Part shown: positions 1 to 11,400 of the stretch, piece by piece
How positions within the stretch are numbered: position 1 is the stretch's first letter
How the letters are laid out: each line of letters begins with the position of its first letter
Assembly (NCBI GenBank): GCA_003550325.1
Contig: QKWP01000119.1
Span: 291,941-355,940, forward strand
Length of the DNA stretch: 64,000 nt
Source: Gigaspora rosea
Taxonomy: Eukaryota > Glomeromycota > Glomeromycetes > Diversisporales > Gigasporaceae
Direction: 5' to 3'
The notes under the pieces: model-generated
Told to the model about the DNA's origin: nothing
The model's database searches: none
What the model saw: only the letters and a program-made list of their open reading frames with translations
Made by a program: the position numbers and the translations under genes

Positions 1-14
1 GATATTTAAATTTA

Positions 15-262
15 GGCCGTTTGAAGTTTGATTCTTCGGTTAACATCACTTTTCCAGGACTCTCGGGGGGTGGGGGGTAAAATGAAACGAACATATGAAA
101 TGAACATATAAAAATGAACAAAGATGGACCAATTTCATTGGTTGATATAAATCAGGTGACTGGCGAGAATCATCCAGCGTTTTGATTGGCTGTTCGTTTC
201 AGGGGAAGTGGGGAGACTTCAGCTGGGGGTGATGTTAACCGAAAAATTAACTTCAAACGGCC
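15..262. mobile_element. Harbinger-like MITE
   Basis: A 248-bp element. The first ~36 bases starting GGCCGTTTGAAGTT match the reverse complement of the last ~36 with few mismatches. It is flanked by TTA at 12-14 and 263-265. GGCC ends with a TTA duplication are typical of PIF/Harbinger (Tourist) MITEs. No coding capacity. It lies in the repeat that continues to 1455. Confidence 0.75.
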
Positions 263-439
263 TTAATAAATTCTTAAACATGTAAAGTGACACAAATCCT
301 TAACGATCTCAGGAAGTTGTGATTGGATTTAATGATCTTGGACTCATTAGAATCGTCTTATCGAGACGAACAATTTGGTGATTGTTTCATCCAAATGATC
401 ACTGCATCAAAAGTTATTTGCTGTCATACCTAACTCATA

Positions 440-659
440 CAGGGGATCCCCAAAATTCCGGATCAGGATATGTCGGAGTGCATCGGGATCATGGTCGGCT
501 GGATCGGAATCGATCAATTTTACCCCCAAGATCATAAAAAATTTTACATATCCATTAATTAAGTAAAAAATGCCTAGCTAGTAAATTTGTTATAACAACT
601 AGGGCTAAACGTCGACCTAGATCCGATGCATCCCACCCGGAAATTTGGGGATAGCCTTG
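440..659. mobile_element. Small TIR element inside the 266-1455 repeat
   Basis: It starts CAGGGGATCCCCAAAATTCC and ends in an imperfect inverted copy (GGAAATTTGGGGATAGCCTTG region, ~22 bp). The sister repeat near 7550 lacks it: there GCTGTCA runs straight on to AACCTTTAAG. A possible flank duplication GTCAWACCT is imperfect. CAGGG ends recall hAT elements, but the family is uncertain. Confidence 0.5.
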
Positions 660-854
660 TAAAATTCGTCAAACCTTTAAGAATTTAATAGAAAACTTTA
701 AATATACGCGAATAAGAATATTGGCAATCAGATATTATAATCCATATTTATTTGAGATTTGGTGTTTTTAACGAGGATTTATTAGTAATAAAATTAAAAT
801 TTTTTGTGATAGTGATTACAAACGATTTGTGACTATAATAAGGTTTTTTACTAT

Positions 855-1364
855 TGTCACGGGTCAAAAGTGACATTTCCGAAAATCGGAATCGATAATC
901 ACTAGATCGTGGCAGTGTAACGATCGACCTCTGGAATTTTCGACCATCACTACGGGCTTAGTGATCGACAAGAGAAGATTCCAGCAAAACTGACGCGGCC
1001 TCAAAGGAAGAACTTTCTCGCAAGACTAGTGCCTCAAGGAAACCAGAAGGAAAAGAAAGAATTAGTTGATGTATTGCAAATCCTTAACAAAGCCCCTACT
1101 TTATAGAATTAGTTTCTTAAATTCCTTAAGATAATTACCCCTAAGCCTCGTGAATTCTTTAAGATATAAAAGCACTGGGATTTCGCTCTTGCAAAAGGCA
1201 TCCTACGGGATTCCAACCTTTAATTAATAACAATAATATTTAATAAACTTCCTTGATAAATCTTTTAATAAATTATAAATAAAACCAAATCACCAACGTC
1301 ACGCCTCTGGCGAGTTGCCTTATATAATATAAATCCATATAAACGTACAAATCACCCCGTAACA
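855..1364. mobile_element. Solo LTR
   Basis: A 510-bp stretch begins TGTCACGGG and ends CCCCGTAACA, the usual TG...CA ends with inverted termini, flanked by CTAT at 851-854 and 1365-1368. Inside are a TATAAAA-like box near 1166 and AATAAA-type signals near 1240-1290. The uninterrupted sister sequence, on the opposite strand at about 8000-8030, serves as the empty site. No internal region or second LTR is present, so it is a fossil solo LTR, probably Ty3-like from its ends. Confidence 0.7.
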
Positions 1365-1814
1365 CTATATTTAAGTCCCGTTGTACAAAATTGGGTAGAG
1401 GTGTGACTATATTAGGTGTGACAATATTAGGTGCGACTATAGAGAGGTAAGACTGTATTACTTAATGCATGAGGTGCTTGAAAAAATGTAGATCAGTTGT
1501 AGCAGAAAACTAGATCGCATGTAAATTATTTAATAAGAACACAATTTCAAGAGTAAAAAAAAAAAAAAAAAATACAAAATTAAAGCATTTTGTGAATTAA
1601 AATTTTTGAATGAATTTTTTTTTTTAGACTGAAAGACGATTTAATAATAGTTGTTTTCTAAAAAATAAAAAACGTGATCGATTTTGCATTCTGATTGGAT
1701 AATTAATATGTATTTTTTCTACCAAATTTTCGACAAATGTACTACGTAGTACAATTTTGTCAACTTTAAAAAAAAAACCTAGTTTTTTCTACCAAAACTT
1801 AATTGATAATTACG

Positions 1815-3396
1815 ATGTTTCAAAAAAAACAAATTGTTTTTCTCGTTTTGATTTTCTTCGTACCTCATGTACTTTCTTGGGGATTTGTTGGTAGTATTAA
1901 TTATAGATGAATTGTACTATTATTTTTGAAAATGATTTATATTTAAAGTTTTTTGAATTTAGGACATGAAATTACAGCAGCAATAGGACAGCAATTTCTT
2001 TCACCAAAAGTTTATAAGAAAGTCCTTGAATTACTTCCCGAAGAAGCTCATGGAAATTTATCATTGTATAATAATTTAATATGCTATTTTCATTAATAAT
2101 CAATGACTAGAATTAAAAAAATTTTTTTTTATTAATTGCAAAGTATTGCAGCATGGGCTGATCAAGCTAAATTTACACCAGAGTACAACTTTACAGCGCC
2201 AATGCACTATTTTGATACATCACCACTAACAGATAATCCACCATCTTATTGCTCTGTCGATTGGGTTCCAGGAAAAGTTGAATTTGATGTGATTACTGCA
2301 ATTCATAATTATTCAAATAGACTTGATCCAAATTCGGATCTCAGCTTTTTGTCAAGATCTGAAGCATTAAAATTTTTAGTTCATTTTCTCGGAGATTTAC
2401 ATCAACCTTTGCATAGTAAGTTACATATACTTGCATTACTTTATGTATTTACTACAGTACTCACATGATTAATTTTTTTTTTTAATATGAAGTTACAAGT
2501 AAAGATAAAGGTGGAAACGGTATACCAGGTATATTTTATCGATTTCTTTGTTTATATAGTATTTATGTAATAATATATCGTAGTACTGATATAATATTTC
2601 TTTTTTATAAAAGTTACATTTGAAGGGCACAATACGAATTTACACTCCGTATGGGACACGTCTATTATTTATGTATGTAAATATATCAGCAAAATTTTAG
2701 AAATTTCATGCATCACAATAACTTTGTTTATAAAAAATTTATTATCATATTACGAGTCATAATCATTTTGAATTCATTGTATGGAATTTCAAAATTTTGC
2801 CACTATATATGAGAGAGATTTGAATTGATAATTCAAATTTCTTTAACAAGTGCAAATAAGTAATTTTTATTACATTTATTCAATAATTTTTATAATAATA
2901 GAAACGAATTCGTGAATTTAATGAAAATTCTACTTTTGACCATAATTTACCCGAGAATGATAATCGGTTAAACTCTTCTGCTCCCTTATCCGAAGGCCCA
3001 TTTTATGATCTATATTTAAATTACATAATCGGTTTAATGAGAACAACATGGCGCAATGAACTTTCATCATGGACAGTTTGTAATGAAGATTTAAAGTTAT
3101 CACATGAGCATCCCTCATCTGATCCTAATAAATTCCATTTTTCTTCTGCAAATGAATCTTCAAATTATTTTCTCTTATCAATGAATCAAGAAATTTCATT
3201 CAGTGCAGCTTGTCCAGAATATTGGGTTATACCCGTAAATAAATTAAATTGTCAAATAGTTTTTAAATATGATCCTGAATCAGATTTGAGCACTGGTGAA
3301 TATTATGAGAGAATTGTTAATGAGAAAATTATTGAGAAATTATTAGCTGTTGCTGGTATCAGAATTGCAGTTATATTAAATACTATTCTAAAATAA
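1815..3396 (+). CDS. Secreted S1/P1-type nuclease, six exons
   Basis: Zinc-dependent single-strand nuclease/3'-nucleotidase family, likely secreted. Proposed exons: 1815-1890, 1963-2065, 2144-2415, 2493-2528, 2614-2672, 2902-3396. They join in frame to 346 residues, near the usual family length, and all five introns are GT-AG and 59-229 bp long. A hydrophobic signal peptide (residues 1-21) ends exactly before Trp22, the N-terminal Trp that binds zinc in P1 nuclease. The other ligands are in place: His27, Asp66 (AAWAD), His81 (MHYFD), His140 and Asp144 (LVHFLGD), His150 (QPLH), His173 and Asp177 (NLHSVWD). The tail LLAVAGIRIAVILN is also family-like. In a symbiotic fungus it may scavenge phosphate or degrade external DNA; that role is inference. 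It is the only apparently intact host gene in the window. Confidence 0.93.
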
Positions 3397-3530
3397 AAAT
3401 ATGAATTATTTTTTAGCCATGTTAAATATTATTCTTTAAATATTAGCTGAGTTAAATATTATTTTTATAAATTATTTTGTAGCTATGTTAAATACTATTC
3501 TTAAATTAAAACTATGAATTCTTTTATGAT
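3370..3530. repeat. Short degenerate tandem repeat over the nuclease 3' end
   Basis: The word TTAAATAYTATTCTTWAA recurs about four times with spacing of 30-45 bp (3374, 3422, 3451, 3488), alternating with AGCYATG. The first copy is the last codons of the nuclease gene, so the 3' UTR seems to have grown by short duplications of the gene end. Confidence 0.5.
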
Positions 3531-3591
3531 TTATTAATTATTAATATTAAGTGAGAAAAGCTAATATTAAATTTTTAATATGGTGCAAGAC

Positions 3592-3853
3592 ATCTATACT
3601 AGACAATTACGTGAGTTGTTTCGATTTTCAAACTGTTTTTTATACAATAGGCTTGTAATTAAAATATCCTGAACCGTTGGATATCGCTTGTACATATACG
3701 GATCAGGTATTTTTGCTAAATACCCATGATCTTGATATAGTGATCGGGTATTTTTTTTAAAAAAACTTACCAGTAACTTTGTAGGCTCATCAAGAAGAAC
3801 AAAGTTAACGCAAATTTTAGAAAAAAGGTTTAAAATTATTGTCTAGTATAGAT
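3592..3853. mobile_element. MITE with ~18-bp terminal inverted repeats
   Basis: The left end ATCTATACTAGACAATTA pairs with the reverse complement of the right end (ATTGTCTAGTATAGAT). Length 262 bp. TA steps in the palindromic ends make the target duplication ambiguous. No coding content. Confidence 0.55.
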
Positions 3854-4687
3854 ATCCTGAAGTGAGTTTATCTTCTATTATTTTCATATGTATTGCAGTT
3901 AGTGCATTTTTGGTGAGATCATGTTAAATTTTTTTTAGCAGCATATATGCACGTTTTTATTGATTTTCTCATTAACTTTTTAACAATACCTCTACTATAT
4001 ATCACATATATTTACAGCAATTTATTTATTATCTATACATCTTTATTAAAAAAGGTTTCGTTTGCACATTTTTTTTTATACTATAATTTTTTTTGCCCTA
4101 TTTTGAAGATCTTTAAACTCTATGTTCTAGTTAATTAAACATTTAAGTATATTATTTTTACTATGTTTATTTAATTTTTTTTAACGTAGAATACAGTTTG
4201 TTTGCATAGTTTTGTTCTAATTCGGTACTTCTTTTTTTGTACAATGGTTGTTTTCCATATTTGATTTTTTCCTTTTTTTTTAATTAAAATAAATAAAAGT
4301 TTCCTTAGTTACCGTGAAAATACTTATATACTCTATACATTACTGTATACTCTTTACTCTATTTAAATTTACTATTTCGAATTTGTAAACCATTACTAAA
4401 GTACTGCCCACACACCCAACTTGCAAACTTACGTTTTATTTGTACTTTTTTTGATGAAATTTCTTGTTACACATTCTAGTAGGTCTCGATTTCAGATTAG
4501 CAGATCCGCGCCGATTTTCTTTAAAAAGATCGATTCCCTAACATGGCGGCAGTGTATTTAAAACTTCACTGACACGAATGGCTTATGTCTATTTTATGAT
4601 ATAAAAATTACATGTTTTATCTACTTTATCCGTATTAACGTTAATCTTTGTATTAAATGTATTTAAGCCTCAAATACTATTTATTTG
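3854..4687. other. AT-rich stretch without recognised feature
   Basis: Long T runs and short hydrophobic open frames that look compositional. No conserved motif, splice pattern or terminal repeat was found here. Confidence 0.5.
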
Positions 4688-5292
4688 TTAAAAAAAATAA
4701 AGATTAAAATTTTTTTTCTTATTTATTAATACCTTATAATAAAACCTTAACAAGCAATCTAATACAGTATAGTCTTTTTTAAAATTGTGTTAGAAATTTT
4801 TGACCGTAATTTAAATATTAGCCAATTGGCCGTTGGCTGTTTGCCAACCAATTGCTAAAAAAATTGGGCGCAAAAAATTGCCAACACTGACCAAATGTAC
4901 TGAGCAACATGGGTGGCACTTCGTGCCACCCATCGTACTAATGATTCATATAGAATACGGATTGAATAATTGAATCCAGATTCGTCCAGATTCGAGTTAT
5001 ATACAAAGTAGTATTCAGATTCGATTTGAAGGCCTTTAATTAAAGAATAGGATCGAGGCACTACCTTTGTTAACTCTCGTAAATGATTAATACTGCAGTA
5101 TAAGTGAAGCTACTATAATTTAAGCTTATTAAACCTAAGAATAGTTTTTTGTCTTATTATAAATTTTCATCATGACGACTAATTCACAGACCGCATCAAA
5201 TATTTAATGTTATATTTTAGAATATAATTTTATTATTTTACGGTTTCTATAAAACTCGTGGGTACAGGAAAATAGAAGTTACTAGCTAGTTA
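4688..5292. repeat. Segmental duplication, copy 1 (mate 46371-46926)
   Basis: About 550 bp of direct-orientation similarity with 46371-46926, high along its length (for example around GATTGAATAATTGAATCCAG and AGTATTCAGATTCGATTTGA). Copy 1 has about 93 extra bases at 4850-4942. No open frame is shared by both copies, so the block is probably non-coding. Confidence 0.75.
4850..4942. repeat. Insert with perfect 9-bp hairpin
   Basis: These bases are absent from the duplicate at 46371-46926. At 4911-4931 they hold GGGTGGCAC-TTC-GTGCCACCC, a perfect 9-bp stem with a 3-base loop, followed after six bases by CTAA. That resembles a Helitron 3' end, but no TC start or A/T junction is seen, so the class stays open. 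Confidence 0.4.
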
Positions 5293-5344
5293 TCTAATAA
5301 AATATTTTTATAAAATTTTTTCTATTGAACAAGCTTGTATTTCC

Positions 5345-5860
5345 AAGCTATTTTATTTTTTATTTTTTATTTATTTTTATTTATTTATTTATTTTCTTTA
5401 TTTTTCTCCCCCCCCCTCAACCAGGCTCTTCTAGAAGGGAAGGGAAGTCTACAAAATCCTTTAACTAGATTTTCTAGACACCTCAGGGATCAACAAAGGA
5501 TAAATTTTGCCCAGCCTCATGAGATGGCTCATGCGTCATTAAGTCTGCCATATGACGTCCTGGGTTCCTAATTCCACGGTGTAGCACCTACTTTCCGTCT
5601 TCAGTTGCAGTTCCCTAATTTTCTCATGACCCACTTAACCTGGTTATCCAATGTTCAATTGTTCTATTTCTGGATTTACTCAATGTTTACATCATTTGTT
5701 GACGGATTCGCCTTATCTGGTCATTCCTGACCCTGTGGCTATGTTGGCAACTGCATTCTTCCATATGAATCTTGTTCTTCCCTCCTCTTCAAAATCATTT
5801 CCAGTGTGGTCCTAGCAGGGTACTTATCGCCCTGTTGGATTCGAACTCGTGTTTTTCTAA
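5345..5860 (-). mobile_element. SINE-like retroposon, minus strand
   Basis: Read on the minus strand, the element has GAGTTCGAATCC (a tRNA B-box word) near 5840, a ~420-bp moderately GC-rich body unlike its surroundings, and an A-rich tail of AAATAAAT units (5345-5405). B-box plus A-rich tail fits a 5'-truncated tRNA-derived SINE. No A box and no clear target duplication were found. Confidence 0.45.
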
Positions 5861-6049
5861 GCGTGTTTAAATATTGAAACTTTAATTGTATATTCTAAAA
5901 ATACTTACAATAACTCGATATTTAATTGTTGAGTTATGTAAAAATTAGACTTTAAATAATTCTATTATCAACTATAACCTTTCTCAGTTTATTACATTAA
6001 TAGAAATATTGTAGTTACTAAGTATTAAAAGCTTTTATCAGGAAAACTT

Positions 6050-6290
6050 TAAATTGGTTTGAATCGATTGACAGAAAGAAATGTCAATCAATAAGCAGCA
6101 CCCTTGCCAATTACCAGCAATACTAATTAGTATCGATTGACAACAAAGCTATCAATTAAAATCGGTTAGAATCGCTTTGATTGAAATCGATTGATATCAA
6201 AATAAATTAAAATCGATTATTTTTTAATCGATTGTGCATCGATTAGCTACAAATATCGATTATTATCAATTTTCCTGATCGATAGCAATC
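6050..6290. repeat. ATCGATT-rich degenerate repeat
   Basis: The word ATCGATTGA or close variants occurs about ten times in 240 bp on both strands. It appears to be a decayed short satellite. No unit length is regular. Confidence 0.5.
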
Positions 6291-6416
6291 TTCTCTGCAC
6301 AATATCCACATTTTTAAAAATTTCTGATATTAATAACAAAATCTAGCAACATAAAATATTAACTTTACTTATAATAATGATATTTATACTAAAAAATATA
6401 AAAAAATATATGTTGT

Positions 6417-6631
6417 TGGGTCAATAGAAACCAAGCAAATATTTTTTTAAGTCTTTTTTTAAAACTTTAAATGAGAATAACTTAACAAAACTTAATCAAA
6501 TTTGATAAAAATTTATTTAATTTATTTAAAAATTATTTTTTTAAATTGGTAAAAGCTTTTGTTAAGTTATTCTTGTTTAAAGTTATAAAAAATTTTATTA
6601 TAAAAAATTTGCTTGATTTCTATTGACTCAC
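6417..6631. mobile_element. MITE with ~75-bp inverted repeats
   Basis: The left arm starts GGGTCAATAGAAACCAAGC and the right arm ends GCTTGATTTCTATTGACTCA. The arms match for about 75 bases including GAATAACTTAACAAAA, with a ~60-bp centre, so the element can fold almost fully on itself. Length about 215 bp. Confidence 0.65.
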
Positions 6632-6774
6632 CTTCATATTTTCATAAATATGGCTACTGGAAAGATACATTGTAGTTTTAATAATGGATTTAAAAATAAT
6701 ACAGTATATTCCTTAAAGTTTTGCAAATGATCACAATTTTATTAATGTTAGTTCTATTTACTGTAAATAGGGTC

Positions 6775-7058
6775 TGTTCTGCTCACTTTACAGACACTTA
6801 TTTTATAGACACAACACTTTACAAAAAATCATTTTATTAACATTTTTATTTCACAGACAATCAATTTAAAGACATGTTCACACTATATATAGTTTATTTT
6901 ATCAACAAGCTCATTTCATAAACAGTTTTTTAAAGTAATTCTAGTCATTGTATTAGAATTAGTTTAAAGCTAAGGTTGAGGTCAATGTAATTTATAAGAA
7001 AAAACTGTTTTATGAAATAAGCTGCCATGAAAAACTGTACAAAATGAGCTTGTCAGTA
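6775..7058. mobile_element. Degenerate foldback element (CACCGACA family relative)
   Basis: Repeated TTTACAGACA / TTTATAGACA / TTTCACAGACA words on the left face inverted ones on the right (AAAACTGTTTTATGAAATAAG). The layout resembles the foldback at 23590-23887 but is much more mutated. It ends where the pogo-like element begins. Confidence 0.4.
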
Positions 7059-8090
7059 CAGTTAGACCTCTCTATAATCACAAGTTGGTCATGCCCTATT
7101 TTGATAATTATATAGAGGTGTGACTATAAATAAAATACCTTGTTATAGTCACATGACCAAATGCCAATAAGTAACATATTTGTGCATATTTGAAATACTA
7201 TTAAAAATTTAAAATGTTTTGATAGTGAATAACTTTTGATCCAGTGTCCCAATTTGGATAAAATGACTACTAGATTGTTTGATTCAATAAGACAATTCTA
7301 AAAAGTTTAAAATTGTCCAAATCTAGTTACAAAATGCTAAAATCATAAAGGATTTTTTACTAGATGTTTAAATTTAATTAATTCTTAAACATGCAAAGTG
7401 ACACAAATTCTTAATGATCACAGGAGCTTGTAATTGGATTTTAACGATCTTGGGCTCATTAGAATCATCTCATCGAGACGAATATTTTGGTAGTTGTTTC
7501 TTCCAAATCGGACCAGTATCAGACCACTGCATCAAAAGTTATTTGCTGTCAAACCTTTAAGAATTTTTATTAAAAAATTTTAAATAATGAATATGAATAT
7601 TGGTCAACAGATGTTATAATCCATATTTAGTCAAAATTTGTGATTGGCCGCTTTCTAGTAAAGGCAAATGTGTTAAAACATGATCTTAACGCATATTTTC
7701 TTGATTTACAACTCTAAAAAAATAGTTTAATACATTTTCACGATCCAAAAAATCACAATTAAATTTGTATATATATGATGTAGGTGGATTCTGAATTTAT
7801 GGATTCGGTATCAACTTAAGTGGATTTCGAATCTAGAAATAACTCAAGTCAATTTTAGATCTTAAAAAAAACATATCTGATATAAACAATCAGATATTAA
7901 TAATCATAAATCGTAAGTATTAAAAATAATTGTACATAAAGTCTAGTCACACTCCATATAGTCGCTCCTCTATATAAGCACCAATATTGTGCAACAGACT
8001 TAAGTATAGTAAAAAATTTCATTATAGTCACAAATCACCTATAATCACTATCACAAAAAATTTTGATTTTTATATTTTTATTAATAATAA
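7059..8090. mobile_element. Pogo/Tigger-like element, second copy
   Basis: It starts CAGTTAGACCTCTCTATAAT preceded by TA (7057-7058). Blocks at 7375-7620 match 280-780 directly, while 7940-8080 match 790-850 in inverse orientation. The piece 7625-7940 is inverted relative to the flank of gene copy B (17780-17940). The element is therefore rearranged. It carries no transposase. Confidence 0.5.
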
Positions 8091-8435
8091 ACCTTCGTTA
8101 TTAGCTTTTGTTACTTTAGCCAATAATCCATTAGAATAATATGAATTCGAAGTTTATTATGAACAGGTAATCGAAAATAAAATAAACCCAATCAAATTAT
8201 GATGCCAAAATTAAATTTAATATAAAATATCTTAAATATTATCAAATTTTTTGACAAAATGTTTTGGGAAAAACTTCAAACATTAATAATATAAATAATA
8301 CCAATATTTTATTTAATTAAATAAGCATATTACATCTTAAATTTTTTAAAATTCACCTATAATATACGAAGTTTGACTTTAATAACAATTAACTAATTTA
8401 TATAATTACCTTTAACCAACAACATAGTATATAGT

Positions 8436-11400
8436 TTAATGTAAAGATTCTTCTTTGCTACTAAAATATTTAAATAATTTTAATATAATACTATTTAACA
8501 AAGCAATTGAACCAGTTAATAATGTTAAAAATGGAATAGCTTCATATTTAACAGTAAATATATAATATAAAATCTGTAAATAAAAATATAAAAGATTAAC
8601 ATGAATTAATATAAAATTCTAAATTGTTATTTTAACAATTTATGTACAACAGACCTGTATAACTAACTGCGGAATATTTTTAATAAAAATATTAATTATA
8701 GTTCCCAATATATCCAGCATATAGTAAAATCAGAAATTGGCGCATTAAATATTTCAAAGCCAGCAAATTTCGAGGTTAAAAATTCAAATAATGTGATGTC
8801 TGCACTTGAGCATATTGTAAAAACTGAAACAATACTTTTATATTTATTAAGCCATTTAATAAATAAAAGATTGGTTCTTATTTCGTAAGTTATCAATATT
8901 AGTGCAATAACCATATTAAATGTTAAAGAAGCAATTAATATGATAATACTTTTTTATTATAAAAAAAATTAAACAGACAAGGTTAGTTTATTTATGAAAT
9001 ATAGAAATCAGAATTATTGACTATAAAATTCAAAATTTTAACCTGGGAAAGTATAACCATGGAACGACCTTTCCATTTTTGGCAATGAATAATATGTCCA
9101 AAATTAAACCAACAAAAATAAATGCTATTTGACAAATTGTGAAGCTTTGTCCCTATAAATAAAGTACGTGCAGTAAAGTAAATGAATTTAAATTTATATT
9201 ACTAGCAAAATAAATGATTTCTAATAAATTTTAAATAGAATAAATATTTGAGAATTTTTTTTACCTCTGGATATTTAAAACGGGCCCATAACGCTATAGC
9301 AAGTAATATTATACAACCAATTAATAATCCAAGAAGTTTCCATTTTAATTCATCCCATAAATTTACTTAATATTTCAAAAATAAAATATTAATATTGTAG
9401 CATATATTTCAAAATAAATTTATAGATTTTTTAAGATAACATACTATTTATTGTAAGCCCATATGAAGAATCTAAATACTTTGTATAATCATTCATATAT
9501 ATTATCGTAGTTTCATCTTTTATTAACTCTATAATAGTATTAATAATTTGAGGAACTGAATCCTGATAAAGATCTTTAGTTGGTAAAATTTCAATTTGCA
9601 ACAAATACTGTGATGATACTATTGGATCATATTGAATTCGATTTGTTAGTTGTATTCTTTCAGAATTTATGGGAATACTATTGACAAGTTCTTGTTGAAA
9701 GTTGTTTAAAAATTCAGATTTGTTTGATGATGAAAGAGAATCATACAGTCTAGTACCATCTTGAGTTAAACGTACAACACCTATTGCTTTATCTAAAATA
9801 TATATGTGACATTAAAAATAAATTGCAACGTAATTATAAAGATAACTGACAATACCTGAATATTGTTCTGGTACAGTTCCTATAAAAAATTTTTTTAGTT
9901 GTTGCATATAATTATAATTCAAATTTGTTTAATATATACTTACGTGAAGCAGTTTTAAATATCCATTTATTTTTTTCAATACCATAACTAGGTTCATTTG
10001 TTGCAGCAAATTTTACAAAATTGTCATCCATTGTGATCATATAAGAAGAATTCCATTGATTAAAAATACTTGAAGAGACATTGCACTTAAGAGTAGTATT
10101 TAAAATTTCACAATGATTTGAATTTCCTAAAAAAACTTTTCTTGGTTTGAATTGTTTAGTAATTGTATCTGTTTGATATATAGTTATATTATTTAAAGAT
10201 TTAAAAACTGAGTTTGAAAATGTTATAGCAATGAAAGTGATATATGGTGATATTGTATCATTAATAGTGGGATTTGTTGAATTAATGTTTGGATTTTCAT
10301 AACCAACTATAAATGAAATTACAATTATATTTAAAAATATATCCTCTCATTGTTGAAATTTAAAATGAATAAATTTGATAAATACAATAATACTAACAGT
10401 CTTCATTGAATTTAGGTAAATCCGCAGTAAAAATATTCCATGCATTAGATCCATTATCAGATCCATAAATAATATGTAATATATATGTATTATTTTTCAT
10501 TACAAAATATTGGGCAAATATAGGATCTTTATTGATTTGATTATTCGAAAAACTCAAACTAATTTCACTGCCATTGGGAGAAATAATGTTTAGTCATATT
10601 TGTAAAATTTCCGTTCAAAATAATGCCGGGGTTAAGACCATTTTCCGAAGAATAATTTCCTGAGCTGTCTGAGGAATGTTTGCTTCCTGAAGAGACCTTT
10701 GGAGCCTGTATCTTTGTTGCCTGCACCTTTGCAGCTTTCTGGATCACATCCGTTTCCTTTAGGGGTACTATCTGAGTCACTTTCTAAGTTTCCTGAAGAG
10801 CCACTGCTTCCTGAGCTTCCTGAAGAACTGTTTTCTGAAGCACTTCCTTGATCACTTTTGCTAATATCAACATCCCTTTTTTTGATATTATTACTTTGAA
10901 CACTCCAACTAGTTATAACTGCACCACCATAAAATAAAGGCTGAATATCATACTGCATACTATAATTGGTATACATAAATTGATAATATAGTGCATTCAA
11001 TCCAACTACGGATCCAGATGACAAGAAATTAACCTGATATGTTATAAACAATGTATGATTTTGAGATTTTTCAACTAATTCTGTTATTAAGCATACATTG
11101 CCGAGCTCACTGTAGCTTGAAGAACATGAAATGTATGATATTTCATTAACGTTTCGGTCAGAATGAAGCAAAAACTTTTTAGATATTTGATGAGTTAGTG
11201 GGGTTAAAAACGTATAATATACATATATGAAAGGTATGAATCTATTGGAAGCACTATTTTCATATGACAATTCGGTAAAAACAAATCCGTAATTTCCATC
11301 AATGGTCGGGAATACTGAATAAAGATTTGAATTAACTAAAAGCTCAAAAGTATCATTTGATAAACAATCTACAATAGAACTATCTTCTTGTCTAAACATA

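Larger units (their letters stand above)
266..1455. mobile_element. Pogo/Tigger-like element, right part, with nested insertions
   Basis: A degenerate repeat sharing blocks with 7059-8090 (for example the stretch with GACACAAATCCTTAACGATC). It ends at 1451-1455 in GACTG followed by TA; the reverse complement of this end matches the CAGTTAGACCTCTCTATAAT terminus at 7059. CAG ends plus TA suggest a Tc1/mariner-pogo family. Two younger insertions interrupt it (440-659 and 855-1364). The left end lies upstream of the window or was lost. No transposase is visible. Confidence 0.5.

Noticed and set aside
4911-4945. Helitron 3' end
   Set aside because: Hairpin plus CTAA fits, but the 5' TC and the A/T target seen against the empty copy do not.
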